In this document: one piece after another, positions 22,189 to 30,952 of the stretch | Position numbering within the stretch: the stretch's first letter is position 1 | Layout of the letters: each line of letters begins with the position of its first letter | NCBI GenBank assembly: GCA_018057765.1 | Contig: JAGPDB010000019.1 | Span: 1-36,998, forward strand | Direction of reading: 5' to 3' | DNA from: Acidimicrobiia bacterium | GTDB taxonomy: Bacteria; Actinomycetota; Acidimicrobiia; IMCC26256; JAGPDB01 | DNA: 36,998 nt | The notes under the pieces: generated by a model | What the model saw: the letters and a program-made list of their open reading frames with translations, nothing else | Database searches by the model: none | Told to the model about the DNA's origin: nothing | Made by a program: the position numbers and the translations under genes

Positions 22189-23550
22189 TTAACTATCATC
22201 GTCGAGATGTTCTCGTAGTTCTTTAGAGCGCACAGGATGGCGAAGTTTCTTTAGTGTTTTTGATTCAATCTGTCTTATACGTTCACGTGTTACACCAAAT
22301 TCAAGACCGACCTCTTCAAGAGTATGAGTCTCTCCATCATCAAGGCCAAATCGCATACGTACAATATCTCGTTCACGCTCATTTAAGTCGCCTAGAGCAT
22401 TTTCTAGAGCTTCAATGAGTAGTTTACGGTCCGAGATTTGCTGTGGAGAAAAATCGTTAGGATCAACTACGAAATCACTGAGCATAGAATCATCTTCTTC
22501 ACCAACACGTGATTCTAACGATACAGGATCTTGTTGGATTCTTTCAATTTCACGTATTTTTTCAATACTTAACTGGGTTTTTTCTGCTAATTCTGTTTGT
22601 GTTGGTTCTCTTTCTAATTCTTGTGACATCTGTCGACGTATTCTCATTACACGGTTTATAGTTTCTACCATATGGACTGGAATACGAATTGTTCGTGCTT
22701 GATCAGCAATAGCTCTAGTAATTGCTTGACGTATCCACCAGGTTGCATAGGTGGAAAATTTAAATCCTTTTGTGTAATCAAAACGATTTACTGCTCGCAT
22801 CAAACCAAGATTTCCTTCTTGGACAAGATCTAAAAGCGCCATACCTCTGTTTGCATATCGTTTTGCAATAGAAACAACAAGCCTAAGATTCGCTTCAACT
22901 AGTTCTCTAGATGCCATTTCTCCATCACGGATAATTGCTTTTAAACTAGATTTTTTTGTACTATCATCAATTTCATTTTCTTCGAGTTTTTTTCCAGCAG
23001 TGAGTCCAGCTTCGATACGTTTCGCTAATCGAACTTCTTCATCAGCAGTTAATAATGACACTTTTCCAATTTCTTTAAGATACATTCGAACTGGATCGAA
23101 AGTTGCTGAAGCCGACGATGTTGTTAGATATAAGGGATTAGCTTTACCTGAGCTTTCAACATTTTTGGTTTCTTCATTATTGTCATTTTTACTTGTTCTT
23201 TTACCTTTTTTTGCTGACTTTCGTCTGTCTACAGCGACAGGAACATCACGTAAACGTCTTTCGTCTTCTCGTTTTAGCTCATCATGTATTTCGTCAACTA
23301 CTTCAATACCCTCTTTACGCAAGCCTTCGTATATCGTAGCTAATACTTCAACTGAAGGTTCAAGGTTTGCTAATGCAGCAAAAATCTCTCCTGAAGTTAT
23401 AAATCCTCGTTCTTTAACTGAAGAAGTTAGAGATTTTATGGTTTCAACAATTGGTTCACCATCGATTTCTATGGCATCAAGTGAAACCAAAATTGATTCA
23501 TCTATCTCAATGGATTCTGTGGTGTCTTTAACATCTTTAGTATCGCTCAT
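22189..23550 (-). CDS. sigA: Primary sigma factor (sigma-70, RpoD/SigA)
   Basis: A 453-residue group 1 sigma factor. An acidic N-terminal region of about 150 residues with a basic patch ([14 protein letters not shown]) is followed by region 1.2 ([21 protein letters not shown]), 2.1-2.4 ([42 protein letters not shown]), region 3 and region 4 with the -35-reading helix ([21 protein letters not shown]). It directs RNA polymerase to housekeeping promoters and is the expected partner of WhiB7. It follows dnaG by 50 bases, as in the classical macromolecular-synthesis operon, here without rpsU. The weak ribosome-binding site is TTAGGTTATAA. Confidence 0.96.
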   Translation of the reverse strand: MSDTKDVKDTTESIEIDESILVSLDAIEIDGEPIVETIKSLTSSVKERGFITSGEIFAALANLEPSVEVLATIYEGLRKEGIEVVDEIHDELKREDERRLRDVPVAVDRRKSAKKGKRTSKNDNNEETKNVESSGKANPLYLTTSSASATFDPVRMYLKEIGKVSLLTADEEVRLAKRIEAGLTAGKKLEENEIDDSTKKSSLKAIIRDGEMASRELVEANLRLVVSIAKRYANRGMALLDLVQEGNLGLMRAVNRFDYTKGFKFSTYATWWIRQAITRAIADQARTIRIPVHMVETINRVMRIRRQMSQELEREPTQTELAEKTQLSIEKIREIERIQQDPVSLESRVGEEDDSMLSDFVVDPNDFSPQQISDRKLLIEALENALGDLNERERDIVRMRFGLDDGETHTLEEVGLEFGVTRERIRQIESKTLKKLRHPVRSKELREHLDDDS

Positions 23551-23600
23551 TTATAACCTAACTGATTAATTTGCTATACCTAATCTATCTCAACTTTCGA

Positions 23601-25451
23601 CTAATACTTGGCATTCGAATTACGAAGGGCCAATAATTTTGTGGCCGACTCAATAATTGATCGAGTATTAGTTTTATCGATAGAGACATTTAAGGCATCT
23701 AAGTATTTTTTTACTAATGATGATTCTTCGTCACCTTTCGCTACTAGTTGATACAAATAATTTTTCATTTGATCAATTACTACCCTAGAGTAGACATCTA
23801 GCGAATATGACGAAATATCTTCAACATCCGCAAAATCTTCAACCAATATTTGATTCAAAATATTCCTAGGAAAATCATCAAGCGATTTACTTGCTGAATC
23901 GATAGTTTCATGTTCAATTAATGCGTCAAATATTTCTCTATATGTTTCTATAGAAAATATCTCACCAGAGATAAATTCACTTACACTACCCGGCTCATGA
24001 ACGCAAAGCCGTAAAAGTTCTCGTTGTCGTGGATCATCAAATTTCAGAGTAGTTTCATCATTAATAAGATCTATCTCAATTGTTGAATCTGAATGACCGA
24101 ATACACTACTTTGAGCAATAGCTTTGTCTACCGAATGATCTGATGTATAGCTACTTGTTTCTTTTGGCGCTTTATCAATTTTCGATAATTCTTCAAAAAA
24201 CCAATTGGGTTCAAAGCCTAGCCTGGATGCATATTGAACAATATACCCTTCTCGAATCAGCTTACTTGTTTGACTCGATATTATCTTTGCGACACGGCCT
24301 GCAACATGTGCTCTTTCTTCGATTGATGCCGAAGTTCTTATTTCTCCAATCGTGCGATCTAATAGAAATTGCATAAATGGTATTGCTTTTTCGATACCTT
24401 CAGTTAATAAATTTAGATCTTCAAGATAAATATCCGCCGGATCTTTATCTATACTAAATCGTGCGACATAGAAATCAGCATCTGTTTCATTAATAAATTC
24501 CAACCATTTTTCAGTAGCTTTTTGTCCTGCTGAATCATAATCGAAACATAAAATGATTTTTTTAGCATATTTAGACATAGTCTTTACATGCTCGATGGTT
24601 GCAGCAGTTCCACAGGTGGCAACACAACTTTCAATTCCTGCCTGATTAAAAGCTATGACATCTGTATAGCCTTCACATACTACGAAATATCCCAATGCCA
24701 CTGCACTGGATTTTGCTTTATCAATATTATATAAGACATTAGATTTTCTATATAATTTAGTCTCCGAAGTATTTTTATATTTTGGTGGGGTGCCATTCAT
24801 TGTTCTTGCACCAAAACCTATTACAGCTCCTGATGTATTTTTTATTGGGAACATGAGTCGGCCGCGAAAAACATCGCTATATTGTCCTCTTGAATTTTTA
24901 TACGCAAGATTAGCTTCAACTAATTGTGAAGGTAGAAATTTATCCGATAAATACTTTACTAATCCATCGTAACTCTCGGTTGAATATCCTATCTCAAAAT
25001 CCAAGACTGCATCTTTTTCTATACCACGTGATCTCAAATATTGTCTAACATATTTTGCTTCATCGCTTGACATTAATATATTTGAATAATACTGAGTTGC
25101 CATTTTTAAAGCATCATATAAAGGTGTTAGTTTTGTTTTAGATTCAATCTGACTTTTATCATAAGTTAATGTTATGTTCGCTCGTTTTGCTAAAGCTTCT
25201 AGGGCTTCAGTGAAATCCATATGTAACATTTCTCTCAAAAAAGTTATAGCATCCCCTTTTTTGTGGCAACCAAAACAATAAAAGAAACCTAATTCTGGAT
25301 TAACGCTAAAAGATGGCGTTTTCTCATCATGAAAAGGACAACAACCGCTATATCTTCTACCAGTACGTTTCAGAGGTACGTGTTCTGATATCAATGAGAC
25401 TATATCAACACTCTCTTTTACTCTATTTATGTCTTGATCTGAAATTCCCAT
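23601..25451 (-). CDS. dnaG: DNA primase DnaG
   Basis: A 616-residue primase. The N-terminal CHC2 zinc finger uses Cys38, His41, Cys59 and Cys62 (CPFH...CFGC). The TOPRIM catalytic core shows VVCEGYTDVIAF and LCFDYDSAGQKA. A C-terminal helicase-interacting region completes it. It makes RNA primers at the replication fork with DnaB. The dgt-dnaG-sigA order on one strand matches other Actinobacteria, except for one extra gene on the opposite strand between dgt and dnaG. The ATG is preceded by a weak GAGAG ribosome-binding site. Confidence 0.96.
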   Translation of the reverse strand: MGISDQDINRVKESVDIVSLISEHVPLKRTGRRYSGCCPFHDEKTPSFSVNPELGFFYCFGCHKKGDAITFLREMLHMDFTEALEALAKRANITLTYDKSQIESKTKLTPLYDALKMATQYYSNILMSSDEAKYVRQYLRSRGIEKDAVLDFEIGYSTESYDGLVKYLSDKFLPSQLVEANLAYKNSRGQYSDVFRGRLMFPIKNTSGAVIGFGARTMNGTPPKYKNTSETKLYRKSNVLYNIDKAKSSAVALGYFVVCEGYTDVIAFNQAGIESCVATCGTAATIEHVKTMSKYAKKIILCFDYDSAGQKATEKWLEFINETDADFYVARFSIDKDPADIYLEDLNLLTEGIEKAIPFMQFLLDRTIGEIRTSASIEERAHVAGRVAKIISSQTSKLIREGYIVQYASRLGFEPNWFFEELSKIDKAPKETSSYTSDHSVDKAIAQSSVFGHSDSTIEIDLINDETTLKFDDPRQRELLRLCVHEPGSVSEFISGEIFSIETYREIFDALIEHETIDSASKSLDDFPRNILNQILVEDFADVEDISSYSLDVYSRVVIDQMKNYLYQLVAKGDEESSLVKKYLDALNVSIDKTNTRSIIESATKLLALRNSNAKY

Positions 25452-25629
25452 TTAAACTCTCTAAAAAATACTAATTAATCAAATATAGCTATTCATTAGC
25501 ATTATTGCCAATTTCTTAGATATTTCCTCATATCTTTTACAATGTAAATGGGCCATTAGGACTATCTAGTTCATTTAATTATATGTCGATATATCACTAT
25601 CATATTAAAGGATTATATCTAGGAGTGGA

Positions 25630-26307
25630 ATGCTATATCTATATATTAAAACCCTAGCCAAGAAGTTTAAGCATATTTTTTCGGTACCCTCGACCCAAGC
25701 CATCACAAGTCTATTACTAATTATTTCTTCAATAGTTCTAGTGGCGACTACTACTATTGGAACAAAAATTTTGTCAACTTCAGACCTTGTAGATATAAAT
25801 AGAGTTAAAGTAAATTCAACATCTACAGAAAGAAGGATTGGGGATGCTGCTGGTCTCTCAAGATTCCCAATATCAAAAAATAATATCGTAAAAGATGAGA
25901 TTGGTGAATCTAACTCAACGACATCAACAAGAACTTCAAAACCAAATGTGAATGATACTGAAACTAAAACAACTACAACTACAACTTTGTTAGCAAGCAA
26001 CCGACTTATTAATTCTTTTTCATATTCGATATACACTGATGGACAGGAAGTGAATTCTATAATTTACAGTTGGGCTACAAAACCAATAAATGTTGTACAT
26101 AGATATTTAATAAAAATATCAACAAACAGATTGATAACAAATGAAGATCAAACCTTAGTAATTAAGGAAAATATCGAAGTAGATAATTATAATGCTGTTA
26201 CAACATATAGTGACCTAGGTGATGAAGGGCTATATCTTGAAATTCAATATAAAGACAATTCAGGGAACTGGATTTTGCAAGAACAAAGTCAAATCAAGTA
26301 TTTTTGA
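25630..26307 (+). CDS. Membrane-anchored extracytoplasmic protein of unknown function
   Basis: A 225-residue protein I do not recognise. A basic N-terminus (residues 1-20) precedes one membrane segment at about 27-48. A Ser/Thr-rich low-complexity linker (about 80-125, with a run of six Thr) leads to a C-terminal domain of about 90 residues with alternating strands that looks beta-sandwich-like (inference). No cysteines. The plus strand is preferred over a 143-codon minus-strand frame because the ATG is preceded by AGGAGTGGA and the product has a sensible anchor-linker-domain order. It sits between dgt and dnaG on the opposite strand, its stop only 6 bases from that of dgt. Confidence 0.62.
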   Translation: MLYLYIKTLAKKFKHIFSVPSTQAITSLLLIISSIVLVATTTIGTKILSTSDLVDINRVKVNSTSTERRIGDAAGLSRFPISKNNIVKDEIGESNSTTSTRTSKPNVNDTETKTTTTTTLLASNRLINSFSYSIYTDGQEVNSIIYSWATKPINVVHRYLIKISTNRLITNEDQTLVIKENIEVDNYNAVTTYSDLGDEGLYLEIQYKDNSGNWILQEQSQIKYF

Positions 26308-26313
26308 TTTGGT

Positions 26314-27456
26314 CTAGATATTATTTGCTGTATTTATTGCATAGCTATCTGTCATACCTGCTAGATATGTGATTATAATCTTTAACTTAGCCTCATCAGA
26401 ATTTGAGTTTGTATTGACAAAATCTTTAGGTATGTCATTAAAGTGTTCCATATAATGATTAACTAAAGAGTCGAGCATATTGATTATATATAAATTTTGA
26501 TCTTGCGATACTTTCGTATTATAAATGTTCTCATGATTATAGTTTCTAAACTCACATAATACTTCGCCCATTTCATGAGACATTGAAACTGCTTCATTTT
26601 CGATTGTGGAATTTACAAGATCTTTAATAAATATTGAAATCTGTTTTGCTTTATTTAGTCCGAGAAAACTAGCAAGCTCTTTATTGTTTGGTTTATTTTT
26701 ACTAGTTAATATTTTTTTTCTTGTAGCATCTTCATAGTCATGACAAACATATGCGATTCGATCTGCCCAAGCAACTACTTCACCTTCGCAAGACTGCGGT
26801 GTATTTAATGACCATGAATGATTTCTGACACCATCTAAAGTTAATTTGCATAAATTATGTTTTTTTTCTAGTAGTTCTGCACCAAAAATAGCATGATTAA
26901 AACCTTCTGGTAGATATTTTGAGAAGGCTTCTTCTGCCGCGTGCCCTCCAGGACCGTGACCACAATCATGGCCTAGAGCTATTGCACTTACAAGTGTGGA
27001 ATTTAGTCTTAGTGAAGTTGCGATGGCATTAGCTATCTGTGCTACTTCGAAACTGTGTGTTGCTCTAGTTCTTTGATGATCACCTGGATTTAAAAATACT
27101 TGAGTTTTGTCTTTTAACCTACGAAATTCATCTGAATGAGTAATTCTATCTCTATCGCGCTCGAAACATAATCTTGTTTCATATTTATTGTTTACTTCTT
27201 TTCTTGTTCTATTACCTTCCAATGTAGAAAATGCAGCAGATTTAGAGAATAGAGCTTTTTCTAATTCAATTTTTGCAGCTATCGATAAAATTGCATCAGT
27301 TGAAGTAATTTGAGATGAAGGTCCATCATATGGTTCATATTTAACGACTTCTTTATGTGCATGAATAAAATTCTCTTGGACATTTCCTGCACTTGTTGCT
27401 ACCCAAAGCGTAGACAATTCAATATTTTCATTATTCAATTTAACTAATGCACTCAT
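26314..27456 (-). CDS. dgt: dGTPase-like deoxynucleoside triphosphate triphosphohydrolase
   Basis: A 380-residue HD-domain enzyme that converts dGTP to deoxyguanosine and triphosphate. Metal ligands are His134 (RTRATHSFEVAQ), His163/Asp164 (ALGHDCGHGPGGHAAEEAF) and the Asp of VAWADRIAYVCHDYED. The RDRDRITHSDEFRRLKDKTQV segment is diagnostic. About 50 residues at the N-terminus precede the usual family start and lack an obvious motif. The ribosome-binding site is strong (AAGGAGGTTTT), so the long start is credible. Followed by the opposite-strand gene and then dnaG. Confidence 0.92.
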   Translation of the reverse strand: MSALVKLNNENIELSTLWVATSAGNVQENFIHAHKEVVKYEPYDGPSSQITSTDAILSIAAKIELEKALFSKSAAFSTLEGNRTRKEVNNKYETRLCFERDRDRITHSDEFRRLKDKTQVFLNPGDHQRTRATHSFEVAQIANAIATSLRLNSTLVSAIALGHDCGHGPGGHAAEEAFSKYLPEGFNHAIFGAELLEKKHNLCKLTLDGVRNHSWSLNTPQSCEGEVVAWADRIAYVCHDYEDATRKKILTSKNKPNNKELASFLGLNKAKQISIFIKDLVNSTIENEAVSMSHEMGEVLCEFRNYNHENIYNTKVSQDQNLYIINMLDSLVNHYMEHFNDIPKDFVNTNSNSDEAKLKIIITYLAGMTDSYAINTANNI

Positions 27457-27541
27457 AAAACCTCCTTATAGCTATATCGTACACTTAAGGTGTGACATTT
27501 ATATTAAATGTTCGATTTTTAGAGATATAAACCACGAAATA

Positions 27542-28168
27542 CTACTTTTTGAAAAATTTCCTTTTAGGAGGAAAAAACCTTACAACAACTGAGTCTCCTG
27601 CAATATCATGTAAGCCTTGTCGATGTTCTGTAAAGAATATTGGAATAGCAATAACAATAAGAATGGCTATTCCATAAAGACCAATAACATATTGAATCTC
27701 TTTATTAAATAGTGCAAGTATTGGAATCACTACAAAGGCTATTCCAATTTCTACCCACCATCTAATTATTGCCCTTGGCCAAGTTAATAACCCATTACCA
27801 TCTCTTCTTATAACTTCGATTTTTGCCTTCTCTCTGCCAAAGGTTCTACCCTCTATTTTTAGCTTTGGAATTGAATACACACTCCCAAAAACAAAGATGG
27901 ATACTGGAAACGCTACATCAATATATTTTGAGCTTTGTGACAAACCCGTCAGAGCTATGACACAAACACCCCAAAAGAAAATATGCGTAAGAGTATCTAT
28001 AGTGTATGCAATATAGCGTCTTACAGGGCCAGCTAGTAAGGCCTCTTCTTCGTCTTTACCTAATCCTCTTTTTCGGCGATCCATAATTCTAGATCGAGTT
28101 CGCAGTTCTTCGCGCCTCTTTGTATTTTCTCTATGTCTAGAATCTTTATTAGATTTAGAATTCCCCAT
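27542..28168 (-). CDS. RDD-family membrane protein, basic N-terminus
   Basis: A 208-residue protein. A highly charged cytoplasmic head of about 45 residues (RHRENTKRREELRTRSR) precedes the RDD domain: GPVRRYIAYTIDTLTH, GRTFGREKAKIEVIRRDG and the closing RQGLHDIAGDSVVVR. About four membrane segments. RDD proteins are of uncertain function; some affect ion transport. It follows a second RDD gene by 15 bases, so the two may form a heteromeric complex. Confidence 0.82.
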   Translation of the reverse strand: MGNSKSNKDSRHRENTKRREELRTRSRIMDRRKRGLGKDEEEALLAGPVRRYIAYTIDTLTHIFFWGVCVIALTGLSQSSKYIDVAFPVSIFVFGSVYSIPKLKIEGRTFGREKAKIEVIRRDGNGLLTWPRAIIRWWVEIGIAFVVIPILALFNKEIQYVIGLYGIAILIVIAIPIFFTEHRQGLHDIAGDSVVVRFFPPKRKFFKK

Positions 28169-28183
28169 TTAACTTTGCCAGCC

Positions 28184-28732
28184 CTATATATTCTCTATAT
28201 CATTATCTGAATTATCTTCGAGAACATTCTGTTCAATTGCTGATTGGTCTTTAGGAGGAATGCGGATTACAAATGTTCTTGCCACTTTATCTGCAACATT
28301 TTGACGTTCAGGATCGAAAAGAAACCATGCTTGTGCTGTGATTTGAGCGAATACTCCAATTAATGGTATCACTCCTATTGCTTGAGGAACTATAAATCTA
28401 GTGAATGCTCGATCTAATCCAATACCTATCAAACCATCGGCACGTACAACACAAATACCAAAAATTCTTTTTCCTATTGTCAGACCTTGACTTGCCATCA
28501 GAGGTACTTCATAAGCAAATGCGAACAAAGGAATATAATAAATTAAATTACCAATTCCCAACTTAGGGTCTAAATTATCTGGGTCAATAATAAAATGATT
28601 TCCAGAAGCATATATAAATCCAACAAATAAAGCTGCTACTAATATTGAATCACAAATTCTCGCACCTATGCGTTGAGGATAAGATGAATATTCTACTTTT
28701 GAAAGATCTAATTTAATTCGTTTTGGTGCCAT
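28184..28732 (-). CDS. RDD-family membrane protein
   Basis: A 182-residue protein with the canonical RDD features: the first helix with RIGARICDSI, the GLTIGKRIFGICVVRADG segment after the second helix, and the terminal DPERQNVADKVARTFVIR. Three to four membrane segments and short polar tails. It lies 7 bases after glyS and 15 bases before the other RDD gene, so it is probably co-transcribed with both. The role is unknown. Confidence 0.84.
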   Translation of the reverse strand: MAPKRIKLDLSKVEYSSYPQRIGARICDSILVAALFVGFIYASGNHFIIDPDNLDPKLGIGNLIYYIPLFAFAYEVPLMASQGLTIGKRIFGICVVRADGLIGIGLDRAFTRFIVPQAIGVIPLIGVFAQITAQAWFLFDPERQNVADKVARTFVIRIPPKDQSAIEQNVLEDNSDNDIENI

Positions 28733-28739
28733 ATAAAAT

Positions 28740-30095
28740 TCAATCTACTAAATATTTAAGAACAGAATCTATGCTGATACGTTCTTGGTTAGTTGTGTCC
28801 CTATCGCGAATAGTCACACAGCCGTCAACGAGTGAATCAAAGTCGATAGTTATACATTTTGGAGTACCTATTTCATCCTGACGACGATAACGTTTACCGA
28901 TTGACTGTGTTAGATCAATATCTATTTGCATATGAGGACGCAAAATTTCAGCGATTTTATTCGTTAGGGGCATCAATTCTTCTTTTTTAGATAGAGGTAG
29001 TACAGCTGCTTTATACGGAGCCAAATCTTTATGTAGTTTTAAGACTGTTCGTTCTTCACCATTAACCTCATCTATTTCAAATGCATTTAATAGAAATGCT
29101 AAAGTCGCACGCTCGACTCCTAAAGCTGGTTCAATAACATATGGCACGTAGCGTTGATTTGCCTGAGGATCAAAATAAGAGAGATCTTGGCCAGAATGTT
29201 GAGAATGAGCTTTTAAATCGAAATCTGTGCGCTGTGCTATCCCTTCTAGTTCACCCCAACCCCAAGGAAATAAATATTCAATATCACTAGTACCAGTAGA
29301 ATAATGGCTGAGTTCGTCCTCGTCATGCGGTCGAAGCATAATATTTTCTTTTTTCATTCCAAGATTATAAAACCAATCCATCCGCTCATTTTTCCAATAT
29401 TCGTACCACTCTGGTCCTTGTTCTGGTGGCACAAAAAATTCCATCTCCATTTGTTCAAATTCTCGAGTACGAAAAATAAAATTCCCAGGAGTAATTTCGT
29501 TACGAAAACTCTTACCAACTTGAGCAATACCAAATGGTGGTTTTTGACGTGTTGTATTTAAAACGTTCACAAAATTAACAAATATACCTTGTGCTGTCTC
29601 TGGCCTAAAATATGCAACGTTTGCACTATCTTCTACAGGTCCAACAAAAGTTTTAAACATTAGATTGAAATTTTTTGCTTCACCTAAGACACATTGTTTC
29701 TTTTTTTGTTGAGGACACATTGGTGCTATTATATTTCCATCTTCCACTGGAAGTTGATCTTCACGGTATCGTTGATGACATATCGAACACTCTACCAATG
29801 GATCTGTAAATCCTGCTAAATGACCCGAAGCTTCCCAAACTTGGGGAGCCATAAGGATTGATGCATCAATTCCAACAACATTGTCACGCATTTGAACCAT
29901 TGATTTGAACCATGCTTCTTTGACATTACGTTTTAATAGTACACCTACTGGCCCAAAATCCCATGTAGAGCGAAAACCTCCATAAATATCAGACGACGCA
30001 AATACCAACCCTCTTCTTTTACATAAATTAACAATTTGTTCCATCAGGTCACTTTCACCTGTATTTTTATTAGGGCCTTGTGTATTTTGCGTCAT
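28740..30095 (-). CDS. glyS: Glycyl-tRNA synthetase, single-chain class II type
   Basis: A 451-residue homodimeric (alpha2) GlyRS, the type used by Actinobacteria rather than the alpha2beta2 enzyme. Motifs: IYGGFRSTWDFGPVG near the N-terminus, a CSICHQRY...MCPQQKKKQC zinc-like insert, RPETAQGIFVNF, GKSFRNEITPG (motif 2), EFEQMEMEFF and the motif 3 segment IEPALGVERATLA. The C-terminal anticodon-binding domain ends in RERISIDSVLKYL. The ATG is 9 bases behind TAAACT. It follows recO by 42 bases. Confidence 0.97.
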   Translation of the reverse strand: MTQNTQGPNKNTGESDLMEQIVNLCKRRGLVFASSDIYGGFRSTWDFGPVGVLLKRNVKEAWFKSMVQMRDNVVGIDASILMAPQVWEASGHLAGFTDPLVECSICHQRYREDQLPVEDGNIIAPMCPQQKKKQCVLGEAKNFNLMFKTFVGPVEDSANVAYFRPETAQGIFVNFVNVLNTTRQKPPFGIAQVGKSFRNEITPGNFIFRTREFEQMEMEFFVPPEQGPEWYEYWKNERMDWFYNLGMKKENIMLRPHDEDELSHYSTGTSDIEYLFPWGWGELEGIAQRTDFDLKAHSQHSGQDLSYFDPQANQRYVPYVIEPALGVERATLAFLLNAFEIDEVNGEERTVLKLHKDLAPYKAAVLPLSKKEELMPLTNKIAEILRPHMQIDIDLTQSIGKRYRRQDEIGTPKCITIDFDSLVDGCVTIRDRDTTNQERISIDSVLKYLVD

Positions 30096-30104
30096 AGTAG
30101 CAAT

Positions 30105-30110
30105 AGTTTA
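30105..30110 (-). promoter_or_regulatory. -10-like TAAACT before glyS
   Basis: Minus-strand TAAACT, nine bases, then ATG 30095. No Shine-Dalgarno in the gap; leader would be about two bases. Confidence 0.35.
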
Positions 30111-30137
30111 GCCTAATAAAAGCCTCTATTCTTGATA

Positions 30138-30860
30138 TTAAACAAGCATTAGCGACTTTAAATGCTTCCCGGTATGATATTCAATCATTGCTATAGCTAA
30201 AGCCTCAACTTCTTTAGTGGTATTGCTTACTTGGCTTTGAACAACACTTGAAAGACGACCATCAAAAATTGCTTTTATGGTTTCCCTTGTATGCTCAAGT
30301 ACTAATACACATCCAGGGTCTGCACAATCATCACAAAAAAAGCTTCCTTTTTGGATAGAAAAACTATTTAGCTCATTTAGTGACCCACATTTAAAACAAG
30401 TTGTAACACTTGGAGCAAAGCCTTCTAGTGAAAGTACCTTGAATAAAAATGCTCCGCATGTAACACTCGATTTAGACTCATTCATTGCTTTTAATGCGCG
30501 AATAGTCATTAAAGCTAAATCTTCATGAGCTGTATTATCTTCACATAATATATCTACGGCTTCTAACATTCTTTGTGCACTGGAAAATAAATCTAAATTT
30601 TCTCGAATATGCCTATTAGAATTTACCGTTTCAACTTGAGTGATTCGAACTAATTCTGAATTTCCGCAAATCCATTGAAAATCTACAACACTTCCAGGTT
30701 CTAGTCTCGCTGAATATTTAGATCCTGATTTCCTAGCTCCTTTAGCTACACCTCGAATTTTTCCATGACTCGTGGTCAGAAATACGACAATGCGATCTGC
30801 TTCTTTAAGCTTATACGTGCGTAATACCACGCCCACATCACGATTTGTTTGACCTGTCAT
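30138..30860 (-). CDS. recO: DNA repair protein RecO
   Basis: About 240 residues. The N-terminal OB fold begins with RDVGVVLRTYKLKEADRIVVF and contains GKIRGVAKGARKSGSKY. A helical domain follows, then a four-cysteine zinc site (CFKCGS...CDDC). RecO loads RecA on single-stranded DNA with RecR. The frame is open to a GTG at 30920, but the MTGQTNRDVGVV start at ATG 30860 matches where the family normally begins. Neither has a strong ribosome-binding site. The order uppS-recO-glyS is typical of Actinobacteria. Confidence 0.93.
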   Translation of the reverse strand: MTGQTNRDVGVVLRTYKLKEADRIVVFLTTSHGKIRGVAKGARKSGSKYSARLEPGSVVDFQWICGNSELVRITQVETVNSNRHIRENLDLFSSAQRMLEAVDILCEDNTAHEDLALMTIRALKAMNESKSSVTCGAFLFKVLSLEGFAPSVTTCFKCGSLNELNSFSIQKGSFFCDDCADPGCVLVLEHTRETIKAIFDGRLSSVVQSQVSNTTKEVEALAIAMIEYHTGKHLKSLMLV

Positions 30861-30952
30861 AGGGTTATATTCTACTTTGATTAACTCCGTGATTACGTCT
30901 ATACGTGTTCTTATTAACACCCCTGACAGCCATCACGGAAAAGGAGGGGAAA

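Noticed and set aside
23000-23569. 189-codon plus-strand frame antisense to sigA
   Set aside because: Very Ser-rich, an expected by-product of the acidic sigma N-terminus on the other strand; no start signal.
25970-25990. ACA/ACT repeat run as a possible microsatellite or repeat array
   Set aside because: It encodes the Thr run of a low-complexity linker within one gene; too short to call a separate repeat element.
25605-26036. 143-codon minus-strand frame opposite the unknown anchored protein
   Set aside because: Its Val- and Thr-poor/rich runs mirror the plus-strand Ser/Thr linker, and the plus-strand gene has a good ribosome-binding site and a sensible domain order.
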